Shown in pieces: positions 40,303 to 49,004 of a stretch of 64,000 nucleotides of DNA; positions within the stretch are counted from its first letter, which is position 1, and every line of letters starts with the position of its first letter. The DNA lies in the NCBI RefSeq assembly GCF_000425425.1, contig NZ_AUDK01000006.1, positions 119,830 to 183,829 on the forward strand, read 5' to 3'. This DNA is from Flavobacterium daejeonense DSM 17708. GTDB taxonomy: Bacteria > Bacteroidota > Bacteroidia > Flavobacteriales > Flavobacteriaceae. A program made the translations under genes and the position numbers. The notes under the pieces were generated by a model. That model made no database searches and had not been told where the DNA came from. It saw only the letters and a program-made list of their open reading frames with translations.

Positions 40303-40761
40303 ATGAAAACTTCAATACCGCGCATCCCCCCTCCAATTCATTTACTTGTAGGATTAACTGCGATGATACTACTCAGTTCATTTGTTCCAATCGGACATTG
40401 GTTAGTTTTTCCTTGGAGATACATAGGAATTATAATAATTGTTCTTGGATTTTCTCTTGCTATTGGAAGTGGCATGTTCTTTCGAAAATTTGGCACAGAT
40501 CCTCGCCCAGGTAACCGGGCATCCCTAATTATAATAAAAGGACCATTCAAGTTTACAAGAAATCCGATGTACCTGGGGTATATCACTATACTTATTGGCA
40601 TTTCAATACTTTTAGGAACATTTTCCCCTCTCATTGTAATCCCAATCATTTTTTTAATACTTCACACGCAATTTGTACTTCGAGAAGAGAAATGGATGGA
40701 AGAATGGTTTGGGGATCCATACTTAGAATATAAAAAGAAAACCCCAAGGTGGTTAATTTAA
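40303..40761 (+). CDS. Isoprenylcysteine carboxyl methyltransferase-family membrane protein
   Basis: 152 residues with three or four membrane helices (about 15-35, 43-62, 100-125). The C-terminal motif FTRNPMYLGYI, and EEKWMEEWFGDPYLEYKKKTPRW with the conserved Glu and Arg/Trp positions, define the ICMT/phospholipid methyltransferase superfamily. It probably methylates a small lipophilic substrate. Together with the reductase and thioesterase genes around it, it forms a short metabolic cargo segment after the pump. Confidence 0.85.
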   Translation: MKTSIPRIPPPIHLLVGLTAMILLSSFVPIGHWLVFPWRYIGIIIIVLGFSLAIGSGMFFRKFGTDPRPGNRASLIIIKGPFKFTRNPMYLGYITILIGISILLGTFSPLIVIPIIFLILHTQFVLREEKWMEEWFGDPYLEYKKKTPRWLI

Positions 40762-40766
40762 GAAAA

Positions 40767-40859
40767 ATGCTTGCTATTAAAGAAGGAGATACTGTAATAA
40801 TAAGTGGTTCAATATTTCAAAATCACTAAGATTTTGAAGAAATGGTATTAGAATTATAA
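40767..40859 (+). pseudogene. Short remnant ORF with in-frame stop
   Basis: An ATG at 40767 opens MLAIKEGDTVIISGSIFQNH, then a TAA at 40827, and the same frame continues DFEEMVLEL to a second stop at 40857. The two halves look like the start and end of a gene whose middle was lost. The family is not recognisable. Confidence 0.3.
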
Positions 40860-40870
40860 ATCAAAATAAG

Positions 40871-41308
40871 ATGGAAAATAAAAGATTACAATTGCTTCAA
40901 AGCTTTATTGGAAGACCATTTTCAGGAAGTCCGTCCCCATTTGCAAAATGGCTAAATGGGACGGTGATTGCTGTTGATGAAAATTCTGTTGAATTTCAAT
41001 TTGAGGTACGAAAAGAGATGACTAATCCGGCAGGAACGCTTCACGGTGGGGTTATTTGTGGAATGTTTGACGATTGTATTGGTGTAAATTTTATGATTTT
41101 AGGCACTGATAATTTCTTTCCCACTATTAATATAAATGTTGAATTTTTTAGTGCGGCAAAAGAAGAAGATACAGTCATAGTAAAAACGAGTGTTATTAAA
41201 AAAGGTAAATCAATAATCAATGTAAAAGCAAATATGTTTAGCTCTAAAGGAATTATTGCCTCCGCAACATCAAATCTTGTGATAAGTGAAATAAAAATCA
41301 CGATGTAA
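40871..41308 (+). CDS. PaaI-like hotdog-fold thioesterase
   Basis: 145 residues with the hotdog signature NPAGTLHGGVICGMFDDCIG (residues 57-76), where the His-Gly-Gly and Asp are the usual thioesterase residues, followed by the antiparallel strands TININVEFFSAAKE and VIKKGKSIINVKANMF. It hydrolyses acyl- or aryl-CoA thioesters. It is the last gene of the metabolic cargo before the mobile-element maintenance module. Confidence 0.9.
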   Translation: MENKRLQLLQSFIGRPFSGSPSPFAKWLNGTVIAVDENSVEFQFEVRKEMTNPAGTLHGGVICGMFDDCIGVNFMILGTDNFFPTININVEFFSAAKEEDTVIVKTSVIKKGKSIINVKANMFSSKGIIASATSNLVISEIKITM

Positions 41309-41347
41309 GTACGGTTCACTGAACTAATCTTTCAAACAAAGTATAAA

Positions 41348-42196
41348 TTGAACAATAAAGCCACACAACTACTATCAAAACTAAATGAGCAATTAAATTT
41401 TACCGATTTAGAAATAGATGATCCAATATTGAGAAGTGAAAATGCAATCAATATAATTATTACCTCAATCGAAAAATTAAAAGCAATCTTTGAAAAAGAA
41501 AAGGTAAGATCCCAAGAACAAGAAATAGATTTTTTCAAAAACATAAAACCAAAGTTTACCTCAAAACTAATTTATTACAACGCCATCTATAAAATAGAAA
41601 CTAAAAAACCGCATGGAGGCGAACGTATTATAAAAAAGTATCTAAACAACGAATTAGAGAAACTAAAAAGATATTTTGATAACAATTTAGACTTTTACAA
41701 ATATTACCGGACAGGAAGTAACTATTTAGACCATAAGTATTTTACCAGAGGTAAATTCGATATTAAACTCACTTTAGACAGCTTTTATTTTGAAGCAGAC
41801 CGTACCTTTTCTACTTCGCACGATTTTAAAGTGGCTAAAATTATGGCACATGATTTAATCCAGGTTTACTTAGAAGATAAGCTGTTGATTATGGAAAATA
41901 AAGAACCAAAAGAAAAATCACAAGTCAATCCCAAGGTGAAACAAAATTGGACAAGCTCTAAAGTCGCATTAATAGAGCTTTTATACGCGTTGCATACCGA
42001 AGGTGTGTTCAATAATGGCACCTCCGATTTAAAGGATATTGCCGAATATTTCGAAAGCATCTTTAATGTCAATTTAGGTCAGTACCACAGGGCGTTTCTT
42101 GAAATTAGAATACGAAAATCAGACCAAACTAAATTCCTCAACTCATTAAAAGAAAAATTAATAAAGCGAATGGAAAACACAGAAGACCTGTTGTAA
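41348..42196 (+). CDS. rteC: RteC-family regulator of a mobile element
   Basis: 282 residues, TTG start at 41348 (no nearby in-frame ATG fits). The sequence matches the RteC family (LNEQLNFTDLEIDDP, KPKFTSKLIYYNAIYKIE, YYRTGSNYLDHKYF). RteC activates excision genes in Bacteroides conjugative transposons. An excisionase-like gene starts 113 nt downstream, so it probably controls excision of this island. Confidence 0.87.
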   Translation: MNNKATQLLSKLNEQLNFTDLEIDDPILRSENAINIIITSIEKLKAIFEKEKVRSQEQEIDFFKNIKPKFTSKLIYYNAIYKIETKKPHGGERIIKKYLNNELEKLKRYFDNNLDFYKYYRTGSNYLDHKYFTRGKFDIKLTLDSFYFEADRTFSTSHDFKVAKIMAHDLIQVYLEDKLLIMENKEPKEKSQVNPKVKQNWTSSKVALIELLYALHTEGVFNNGTSDLKDIAEYFESIFNVNLGQYHRAFLEIRIRKSDQTKFLNSLKEKLIKRMENTEDLL

Positions 42197-42309
42197 TACC
42201 AATAAATACAGCATTTTGAATAAAAATCTTTCACAACTTGTGATTGACTTGTGATTTAAATCTATTCAAAACCTACAAATTTGTACCATAACAATCTAAA
42301 ACATCAGTT

Positions 42310-42597
42310 ATGGCAGTACAAGTTATCACAATCGAAGACCTCAACGAATTCCGTAGTCTTCTCTTAAATGATTTAAAAGAAATCATTCAATCCAAACCAC
42401 AACAAACAAAACAGTGGCTCAAATCCAATGAAGTCCGCAAACTGTTAAACATTTCTCCAGGTACTTTACAAAACCTTCGCATCAACGGAACACTAACTTA
42501 TACCAAAGTTGGTGGAATTATGTATTATGATAATGCAGACATCGAAAAACTCCTTCAGGGAAACAAAGTAAATGCTTTACCTACTCTGTTTAAATAG
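42310..42597 (+). CDS. Helix-turn-helix excisionase-like protein
   Basis: 95 residues. The C-terminal MerR/Xis-type winged helix is WLKSNEVRKLLNISPGTLQNLRINGTLTYTKV and YYDNADIEKLL. The N-terminal 35 residues form a helix. Such proteins act as recombination directionality factors for Bacteroidetes integrases. Its position between rteC and a replication-like gene is standard for this class of element. Confidence 0.85.
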   Translation: MAVQVITIEDLNEFRSLLLNDLKEIIQSKPQQTKQWLKSNEVRKLLNISPGTLQNLRINGTLTYTKVGGIMYYDNADIEKLLQGNKVNALPTLFK

Positions 42598-42727
42598 AGT
42601 TATTCCGAGGAGCAAAGTAGTGTTGTCATACTAAGCTTGCCGAAGTATTTCCTGCGAAGCAGGTCAATGCTTGAATAAAATTCAAGCTACACTATTCACT
42701 AATTACTTTTCACTAATCACTAGTAAA

Positions 42728-43618
42728 ATGAACTACATCAAACACCTAACGGGTTTCTTCGACCGTATCATTCAAGACCGGGAACTAAACCCAACACATA
42801 TAAGTTTATACATAGCACTTTTCCAAGCATGGAATGTGAACCGTTTTAAAAATCCAATCAGTATTACAAGGGATGAAATGATGCGAATTAGTAAAATATG
42901 TTCCAAAGCTACCTATCATAAATGTATGCGAGAACTAAACGAAAAACAGTACATAAAATACGAACCATCATTTAACCCGTATAAAGGCAGTATGGTAATT
43001 TTATTCAATTTTTCAGAAGACTTAAAGCCAGTTCAAAAAAAAGACAACAACACTAAAAAAATTTCACTAGATACTGGACAGGTTCTAGACAAGCACAAAA
43101 CAATTACTAAGACTACTACCGAGACAGCTACTGAACAAGCACTAGTACCTTCAATAAACTATATAAACAATACAAACATTTCAAACGATAAAAACGTTTC
43201 AAACTTGGAAAAGCACACAAAAAAATTTGAAGAAATAAATAATTCCAATTTAAAAAATGAAACTGAGGAAGAGAAAGAAAAAAAGTTGCGCGAAAAAAAG
43301 AAAACTGTTTCGGATTCACCGAATCAAATTGAAATCAATCATAAAACAGGAGTTAAAGAGAATTTTCAGCCATTAATCGAAGAAGTCAAAACCTATTTTC
43401 AAGAAAACAACTTTCCGGAACTCGAAGCCCAAAAATTCTTCAATTACTTTTCAAGTATAGGATGGTTAGTCGGTGGCAAAACACCAATGGTCGATTGGCA
43501 AGCAGCAGCACAAAATTGGATGATTAACGCCCTAAAATACATTTCAAATGCAGAACAACCAAACAGAGCAAAACAACTCAACACAACAACTGACAAAGAC
43601 TATTCAGAACCTCTTTAG
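42728..43618 (+). CDS. Replication-initiator-like winged-helix protein of the mobile element
   Basis: 296 residues from the ATG at 42728. An in-frame TTG 57 nt earlier would add an unlikely leader. Residues 1-110 form a helix-turn-helix domain (HISLYIALFQAWNVNRF, ISKICSKATYHKCMRELNEKQYIKYEP) like those of replication initiators and phage helicase loaders. A low-complexity Lys/Glu/Asn linker (about 110-220) leads to a C-terminal FFNYFSSIGWLVGGKTPMVDWQAAAQNW motif found in DNA-replication accessory proteins. It lies next to a DnaC-like ATPase gene. Confidence 0.7.
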   Translation: MNYIKHLTGFFDRIIQDRELNPTHISLYIALFQAWNVNRFKNPISITRDEMMRISKICSKATYHKCMRELNEKQYIKYEPSFNPYKGSMVILFNFSEDLKPVQKKDNNTKKISLDTGQVLDKHKTITKTTTETATEQALVPSINYINNTNISNDKNVSNLEKHTKKFEEINNSNLKNETEEEKEKKLREKKKTVSDSPNQIEINHKTGVKENFQPLIEEVKTYFQENNFPELEAQKFFNYFSSIGWLVGGKTPMVDWQAAAQNWMINALKYISNAEQPNRAKQLNTTTDKDYSEPL

Positions 43619-43707
43619 CTTTTTTGTCGTACTGAACTTGTTTCAGCATTTCATCTTTTGCGAACCTAGCGTTAATCTTTGCGGACTTTGCGGTTAAATT
43701 TTTAGTT

Positions 43708-44334
43708 ATGGAAAACGAAATAAAATCCCATTACAACTACACAGAAGTAATCAATTGGCTCGAAGCCAAAGGCGTTGAACTATACGGAAATCATTTCAAA
43801 ATCCTTGAAACCGATTATCCTATCGTTTACAAGCTTATTGCCTATTTTCTAAAAGATGAACCAACATGCTTTCAATTACACATTAACCTCAACAAGGGAA
43901 TATTATTAACTGGACCAATCGGCTGCGGAAAAACTTCATTGATGAATTTAATGAAATACCTAACAGCAACAGAACATAAATTTTACGTAAAACCATGCCG
44001 AGACATAAGCTTTGAATTCATCCAGGACGGCTATCAAATAATTCACAAATACAGCAAAGGCAAACTCTACGAAGCAGACCCACGAACAATATGCTTTGAC
44101 GACCTTGGCACAGAAAATAACCTAAAATACTACGGCAACGAATGCAACGTAATGGCAGAAATTCTATTAAGCAGATATGATCTATTTATTTCAAAAAAAC
44201 TACAAACCCACATCACAACCAACCTTTCAGCATCAGAAATAGAAAAACAGTATGGTAACCGAGTTCGCTCTAGGCTTAGGGAACTTTGCAATTTAATAGC
44301 CTTCAACAATGTTGCTAAAGACAAGCGTAAATAA
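43708..44334 (+). CDS. DnaC-like P-loop ATPase
   Basis: 208 residues. Walker A GPIGCGKTS at 69-77, Walker B ICFDDLG at 128-134, sensor region THITTNLSASEIEKQYGNRVRSRLRELC with an arginine-finger-like RSRLREL. This is the DnaC/IstB branch of AAA+ proteins, which load a replicative helicase. With the preceding winged-helix protein it probably lets the excised element replicate. Confidence 0.85.
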   Translation: MENEIKSHYNYTEVINWLEAKGVELYGNHFKILETDYPIVYKLIAYFLKDEPTCFQLHINLNKGILLTGPIGCGKTSLMNLMKYLTATEHKFYVKPCRDISFEFIQDGYQIIHKYSKGKLYEADPRTICFDDLGTENNLKYYGNECNVMAEILLSRYDLFISKKLQTHITTNLSASEIEKQYGNRVRSRLRELCNLIAFNNVAKDKRK

Positions 44335-44401
44335 ATTGCATAATCACGAACACAAAAAAACAATAATAAAGCGTGAGTTAATGGTCAATTTGATAGCTTA
44401 T

Positions 44402-44535
44402 GATAAATCAACACCAGATAAACGCTAACGTCAGTTCGAGTGTTTTTTGTGCAATGAAATGGAACAAAAAATGTATCGACCCGAGCGAAGCGAATTGAGC
44501 GTAAGCTAGAACCTTTCAAATAACCGAATAACAAC
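44402..44535. repeat. Interspersed flavobacterial intergenic repeat
   Basis: GTCAGTTCGAGTG followed by a T-run, then AAAATGTATCG and CGAGCGAAGCGAATTGAGCG, matches a palindrome-like sequence that I associate with Flavobacterium intergenic regions. Similar short debris occurs at 42598-42670 and 43619-43700. Assigned from memory of the pattern, not from a search. Confidence 0.35.
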
Positions 44536-45165
44536 ATGAAAACTATAACCACCTTCTGGAACTACTTCCAACAAAACCACTTCGTTTTCCTACTCCTAAA
44601 CGAAATTCCAAAAGAAGAAATAAAAATCCATTTTGATAAACTAATCGAAATACTACACCAATACAACAAAGACATAGACCTCATCATTAAAAACAAAACA
44701 AATGCTGCAGAGTTAATAATAACAGCAAACGGAAATCCTTACCTCTTCAAAGAAGTAGAATTGCTAGCTCATCACGCTCCAGTTGTAGAACATTGGAAAA
44801 TAACCGCATTCCTCCAACCCGAAACCAACCTAACCAAATACGAAAACGGAACTGACAAACCACTAGAATATTACGGCATCACATTACGAATAAGCGAAAT
44901 GTATTTCATCCCATTAGAAAACCCAAACAAACCAACCGATTTAGGAATAAAAGTACTACTCAAAAACTACATCGTCCATAAAGACAACCCAAGACTTCGA
45001 GAAGCTGTTTATGTTCATATTGAGCATTTAATCGGAGAAAAGTCCTTTGCAAATAACTTATCCTTTATCGAAATTGACCAACTAAAAAACGAAGATTTAG
45101 AAGACGATGGTGTACTTGAATTATACAATTTAAAGTTTTTTATTGACTCTTTGGAATACGATTAA
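44536..45165 (+). CDS. Hypothetical protein of mobile-element module
   Basis: 209 residues, no signal peptide or membrane helix, starting MKTITTFWNYFQQNHFVFLLL. Alternating helix and strand with conserved-looking segments (ELIITANGNPYLFKEVELLAHHAP and YYGITLRISEMYF) suggests a compact alpha/beta domain. I recall similar proteins next to DnaC-like genes in flavobacterial elements but know no function. Its codon use matches its neighbours. Confidence 0.65.
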   Translation: MKTITTFWNYFQQNHFVFLLLNEIPKEEIKIHFDKLIEILHQYNKDIDLIIKNKTNAAELIITANGNPYLFKEVELLAHHAPVVEHWKITAFLQPETNLTKYENGTDKPLEYYGITLRISEMYFIPLENPNKPTDLGIKVLLKNYIVHKDNPRLREAVYVHIEHLIGEKSFANNLSFIEIDQLKNEDLEDDGVLELYNLKFFIDSLEYD

Positions 45166-45293
45166 GTTTCGGCAGTAAAGATATTTTAATGCCAAAACTT
45201 TACTGATTAATTATGCTATGTATCAATTTAGTGAGTTTAAACCTCACAATGCAACTATGAAACATAAATAAGTAGATTGCGATATAATTTTGA

Positions 45294-45363
45294 CCAAATT
45301 TGGGACAAAATCAAATCATATAACTTTGGCAAAATCACACTATTTTTGCCAAAATTATATTTG
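45294..45363 (+). promoter_or_regulatory. AbiE-type operator and promoter
   Basis: TTTGGCAAAA (45325-45334) and TTTTGCCAAA (45344-45353) form a perfect 10-bp inverted repeat with a 9-nt spacer. A TATATTTG -7-like element follows at 45356-45363. A separate palindrome CCAAATTTGG lies at 45294-45303. AbiEi-type antitoxins repress their own promoters through inverted repeats, so this is the likely site. Confidence 0.7.
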
Positions 45364-45403
45364 TTAAAAATATTTTATTACATTTACTACAAATAAATAA
45401 AAA

Positions 45404-46129
45404 TTGGAGAAAACTGTTGAAAATCATATAATAAAATATTTTGATAACAAAGAAGTCTTATCAAAGGAAGATTTGATGGAACTACTCAAAAACGATTTTC
45501 CCACTTGGTCAGATAATACCATTAACACCTACTTGTATAAACTAAAAAAAAATGGCGTGATAGATAATATCTCCAGAGGAATATATACCGTTGGAAAAAT
45601 CCAATTATTCACACCAAAAATTGACAAACAATTAAAAAAAATAGCCAGTAGAATTCACAAAGGATTTCCATTCGTTAACTATTGTGTTTGGAATAGCTCT
45701 TGGTTAAACGATTTGATGCGTCACCAACCATTTAAAAATTTTACAATCGTTGAAATCGAAAAAGTGGCTGCAGAACAAGTATTTAATGAACTGAACGCTT
45801 CTTTTCAAAATACCTTTATAAACCCGGACGAAATTTTCTTCGAAAGATACATCAGTGTATTAGACAATGTAATTATTGTAAAAAACTTATATTCTGAAGC
45901 ACCCATTTCGAAAACTAATGATTTGACTATCCCAACACTTGAAAAAATATTAGTCGATATAGTAATTGATGATACCCTTTTTGCTGCACAACAAGGAGAA
46001 TTAAATTTTATTTACCAATCAGCCTTTAACAAATACGACATAAACGAATCAAAAATGAAACGATATGCAGCAAGAAGAAATCGAGAAACAGAAGTAGAAA
46101 AATTGATAAATATAAGTTTGGCAAAATAG
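45404..46129 (+). CDS. AbiEi-like antitoxin / transcriptional repressor
   Basis: 241 residues, TTG start at 45404. The N-terminal winged helix (LMELLKNDFPTWSDNTINTYLYKLKKNGVIDNISRGIYTVG) is followed by an AbiEi-type C-terminal domain (FVNYCVWNSSWLNDLM, FNFIYQ-like region). The next gene encodes an AbiEii-like nucleotidyltransferase, giving a type IV toxin-antitoxin pair that acts in phage abortive infection. The last codons overlap a second copy of the operator. Confidence 0.8.
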   Translation: MEKTVENHIIKYFDNKEVLSKEDLMELLKNDFPTWSDNTINTYLYKLKKNGVIDNISRGIYTVGKIQLFTPKIDKQLKKIASRIHKGFPFVNYCVWNSSWLNDLMRHQPFKNFTIVEIEKVAAEQVFNELNASFQNTFINPDEIFFERYISVLDNVIIVKNLYSEAPISKTNDLTIPTLEKILVDIVIDDTLFAAQQGELNFIYQSAFNKYDINESKMKRYAARRNRETEVEKLINISLAK

Positions 46130-46144
46130 ATGGTTTTTTGCCAA
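46117..46144 (+). promoter_or_regulatory. Second AbiE-type operator at the antitoxin-toxin junction
   Basis: TTTGGCAAAA (46117-46126), a 9-nt spacer, then TTTTGCCAA (46136-46144). Arms and spacer length match the operator at 45325-45353. The left arm encodes the last codons of the antitoxin (Leu-Ala-Lys), and the right arm lies 10 nt before the toxin start. Confidence 0.65.
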
Positions 46145-46154
46145 TAATATACAA

Positions 46155-47222
46155 ATGATGATTAGCAACGAAAGCCATACATTAGATTGGATTCTTAACT
46201 TAAGAAACAAATTAGGAAAACGTATTGATCCCAAATTAATTGAAAAAGTAATTTGGGCACTAACACTATTGGAACAATTAAAAATAAACGGTTTAGACTT
46301 TACATTCAAAGGCGGAACAGCATTGTTGTTGGCAACCGAAAAACCAAAACGATTCTCAATCGACATCGATATCATAACAGAACATTCCGAAAAAGAAATA
46401 ATAGCAGTTTTACAAAAAATAGTGGAGGAACAAATTTTTCTGGATTGGGAAGACGATAACGACCGCAAGCATACACCCGATGCCCCAATCGGACATTTCA
46501 AAACCTATTACAAAAGCGTAGTAGATGGTAATATCGAACCTATTTTATTGGACCTGCTCTATACACCAAATCCTTATCCTCAAATTCAGGAACTGTCAAT
46601 AAAACACAATTGGATTTCCACTTCGGGTGAAGAAACTATAATTGCAATGCCAACCTTTGATGCTATTCTAGGCGATAAGTTAACAGCATTTGCTCCCAAC
46701 ACAACGGGAATACTTTACAGTAAAAACCGACCAGTAGAAATCATAAAACAACTATATGACATCGCATTTCTATTCGATAACATAAGTGATTTATCAGTAG
46801 TAAAAAACAGCTACAACAAAGTAGTTCAGGAAGAAATTGGATTTAGAAAATTAGCAATAACAACAACCGAAGTTTTAGAAGATACTTGGCAAACTTGCTA
46901 CAAATTAGCCGAACGTGATATAAAATCAGAAGAGTTTAATCAGCTGCAAGTAGGTATTCGCAATTTTACCAACTTCACAATTGACCGATTCAACATAGAC
47001 GAAGCCATAACAGCAGCGGCTAAAGTGGCTTATCTTACCAAATTATTACAAGCCAAAGAAGAACTAAAAATCGAAAGGTTTAAAAACCCTCTCGAAATAA
47101 AAGATTGGATGATTGAAGACCAGAAATACAACAAACTAAACAAATTAAAAAAGAACAACCCAGAAGCTTTTTACTATTGGTTTAAAGCTCCTAATGATGA
47201 AATAAATCGTTTGGAAGATTAA
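46155..47222 (+). CDS. AbiEii-like nucleotidyltransferase toxin
   Basis: 355 residues. The nucleotidyltransferase signature is FKGGTALLLA (51-60) plus FSIDIDI (67-73), and the Asp residues of SIDID are the expected metal ligands. A DAILGDKLTAFAP segment is also typical of AbiEii/AbiGii toxins, which modify tRNA or other targets with NTPs. The toxin is held in check by the upstream antitoxin. Only 3 nt separate it from hsdS, so toxin-antitoxin and restriction genes are probably one transcript. Confidence 0.87.
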   Translation: MMISNESHTLDWILNLRNKLGKRIDPKLIEKVIWALTLLEQLKINGLDFTFKGGTALLLATEKPKRFSIDIDIITEHSEKEIIAVLQKIVEEQIFLDWEDDNDRKHTPDAPIGHFKTYYKSVVDGNIEPILLDLLYTPNPYPQIQELSIKHNWISTSGEETIIAMPTFDAILGDKLTAFAPNTTGILYSKNRPVEIIKQLYDIAFLFDNISDLSVVKNSYNKVVQEEIGFRKLAITTTEVLEDTWQTCYKLAERDIKSEEFNQLQVGIRNFTNFTIDRFNIDEAITAAAKVAYLTKLLQAKEELKIERFKNPLEIKDWMIEDQKYNKLNKLKKNNPEAFYYWFKAPNDEINRLED

Positions 47223-47225
47223 AAA

Positions 47226-49004
47226 ATGAAAGAAAAACAAGAGAAATATAATCTACCTACAGGATGGTCAGTTGCTACAATTGAGGAATTGATTGATGGT
47301 AAAAATGGTATATTCAAAGATGGTGATTGGATTGAAACCAAAGACCAAAATCCAAATGGAGAAGTTAGATTAATTCAACTAGCAGATATAGGGGATGGTT
47401 TTTTTAGAAATCGTTCAGACAGATATATGACTAAAGAGAGAGCTTTAGAGCTTAATTGTACATTTTTAAAAAAAGGAGATATTCTTGTAGCTAGGATGCC
47501 AGATCCATTAGGAAGAGCTTGTGTTTTTCCGTATTCAGAAGAAGAAAAGTATGTTACAGTAGTTGATGTTGCAATAATTAGAACTGAACAAAATGGTGTT
47601 GACAGTAGTTACCTTACACATTTTATTAATTCACCAGTGATAAGAAAGCAAATCGAAGAATTGCAAACAGGTACAACTCGAAAAAGAATATCGAGGGGAA
47701 ACTTGTCAACGATAAAAATTCCTGTACCCCCATTAAATGAGCAAATTAAAATTGCATATAGAATTGATGAACTTTTCAGTGCGTTAGACCAAGCTGTATT
47801 AAGCCTTAAAAAAATGAATAATCAACTTAAAATATATAGGCAAACTTTATTGAAAAATGCATTTGAAGGTAAATTAACAGAGTCTTGGAGAGGGGAAAAT
47901 AAATCAGAATCATCAGAGAATTTATTGAAGCAAATTGAAAATGAGCGTCAGAAACGTTATGATAATGAATTAGAAAAATGGAAGACAATAATAGAAAACT
48001 TGAAAAATGGAGAAAAGAAACCAATAAAACCTAAACTAGATAAACAACTAAGTATTAATAAAAGTGATTATATTTCTTTCTCAAATATTCCAAATAATTG
48101 GAGGTTAACTAAAATAGCAAATATATCTAAAGTTGGTACTGGAACAACTCCATTGAAAAGTAGAACAGATTATTATAAGAATGGAAGTATTCCGTGGGTT
48201 ACAAGTGGAGCTTTAAATAATTGGATGATTAATAAACCGTCTACTTATATTTCTGAAAAGGCACTTAAAGAAACTAATTTAAGGCTTTATCCTCAAAACA
48301 CTTTATTAGTTGCATTATATGGGGAAGGAAAAACACGTGGAAAATGCTCTGAGCTTGCTTTCGATTCTACAATTAATCAGGCGATTGCAGCAATTGTCCA
48401 AAAAGAAAGCGAGGAAAAACTACGAAAATATTTAAAGTTTTATTTTGTTAAAAATTATGTAGAACTAAGAGAACAAGCAGTTGGTGGTGCTCAACCTAAT
48501 TTAAACTTAGGAATAATTGAAAATATTCTTATACCAATTCCTTCTTCTAATTATGAAATCAATTTAATTACTGATGAATTAGATTCCCAATTTTCAATAA
48601 TTGAAAATCTTGAAGAAACTATCTCTAAGAGTATAATCAAATCAGATATAATAAGAAGTTCGATACTTAAAAATGCATTTGAAGGGAGATTAGTTGAACA
48701 AGATTTAAATGATGAGGAAGCAATAGAATTAATAAAGCGAAACACTATTGAAAAGAAAAAATATTTGGAGAGCCAAAAAAAGAAAGAAAAAATAATTAAA
48801 AAAAAACCAGTGAAGATGAACAAGGGACTAACTATTGAAGAGGTTCTTGAAACTTCTGAAAAACCTATGCTTTCAAGTGATGTTTGGCAACAAAGTAAGC
48901 ATAAAAACAACATTGAAGACTTTTATAAAGAGTTAAAAAAAATCCAATGTAAAATTGTAGAAGTTAAAAAGGATAATAAATCATTATTATCACTAGTAAA
49001 ATGA
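47226..49004 (+). CDS. hsdS: Type I restriction-modification specificity subunit HsdS
   Basis: 592 residues with two target-recognition domains. The first (LPTGWSVATIEELID to about 185) and second (ISFSNIPNNWRLTKIANISKVG from about 280) are each followed by a conserved helix with the same pattern (LKNAFEGKLTESW and LKNAFEGRLVEQD). The protein defines a bipartite DNA target and would bind HsdM. A C-terminal tail of about 65 residues (KMNKGLTIEEVLETSEKPML) extends past the second helix. The gene overlaps the next ATPase gene by 4 nt. Confidence 0.93.
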   Translation: MKEKQEKYNLPTGWSVATIEELIDGKNGIFKDGDWIETKDQNPNGEVRLIQLADIGDGFFRNRSDRYMTKERALELNCTFLKKGDILVARMPDPLGRACVFPYSEEEKYVTVVDVAIIRTEQNGVDSSYLTHFINSPVIRKQIEELQTGTTRKRISRGNLSTIKIPVPPLNEQIKIAYRIDELFSALDQAVLSLKKMNNQLKIYRQTLLKNAFEGKLTESWRGENKSESSENLLKQIENERQKRYDNELEKWKTIIENLKNGEKKPIKPKLDKQLSINKSDYISFSNIPNNWRLTKIANISKVGTGTTPLKSRTDYYKNGSIPWVTSGALNNWMINKPSTYISEKALKETNLRLYPQNTLLVALYGEGKTRGKCSELAFDSTINQAIAAIVQKESEEKLRKYLKFYFVKNYVELREQAVGGAQPNLNLGIIENILIPIPSSNYEINLITDELDSQFSIIENLEETISKSIIKSDIIRSSILKNAFEGRLVEQDLNDEEAIELIKRNTIEKKKYLESQKKKEKIIKKKPVKMNKGLTIEEVLETSEKPMLSSDVWQQSKHKNNIEDFYKELKKIQCKIVEVKKDNKSLLSLVK

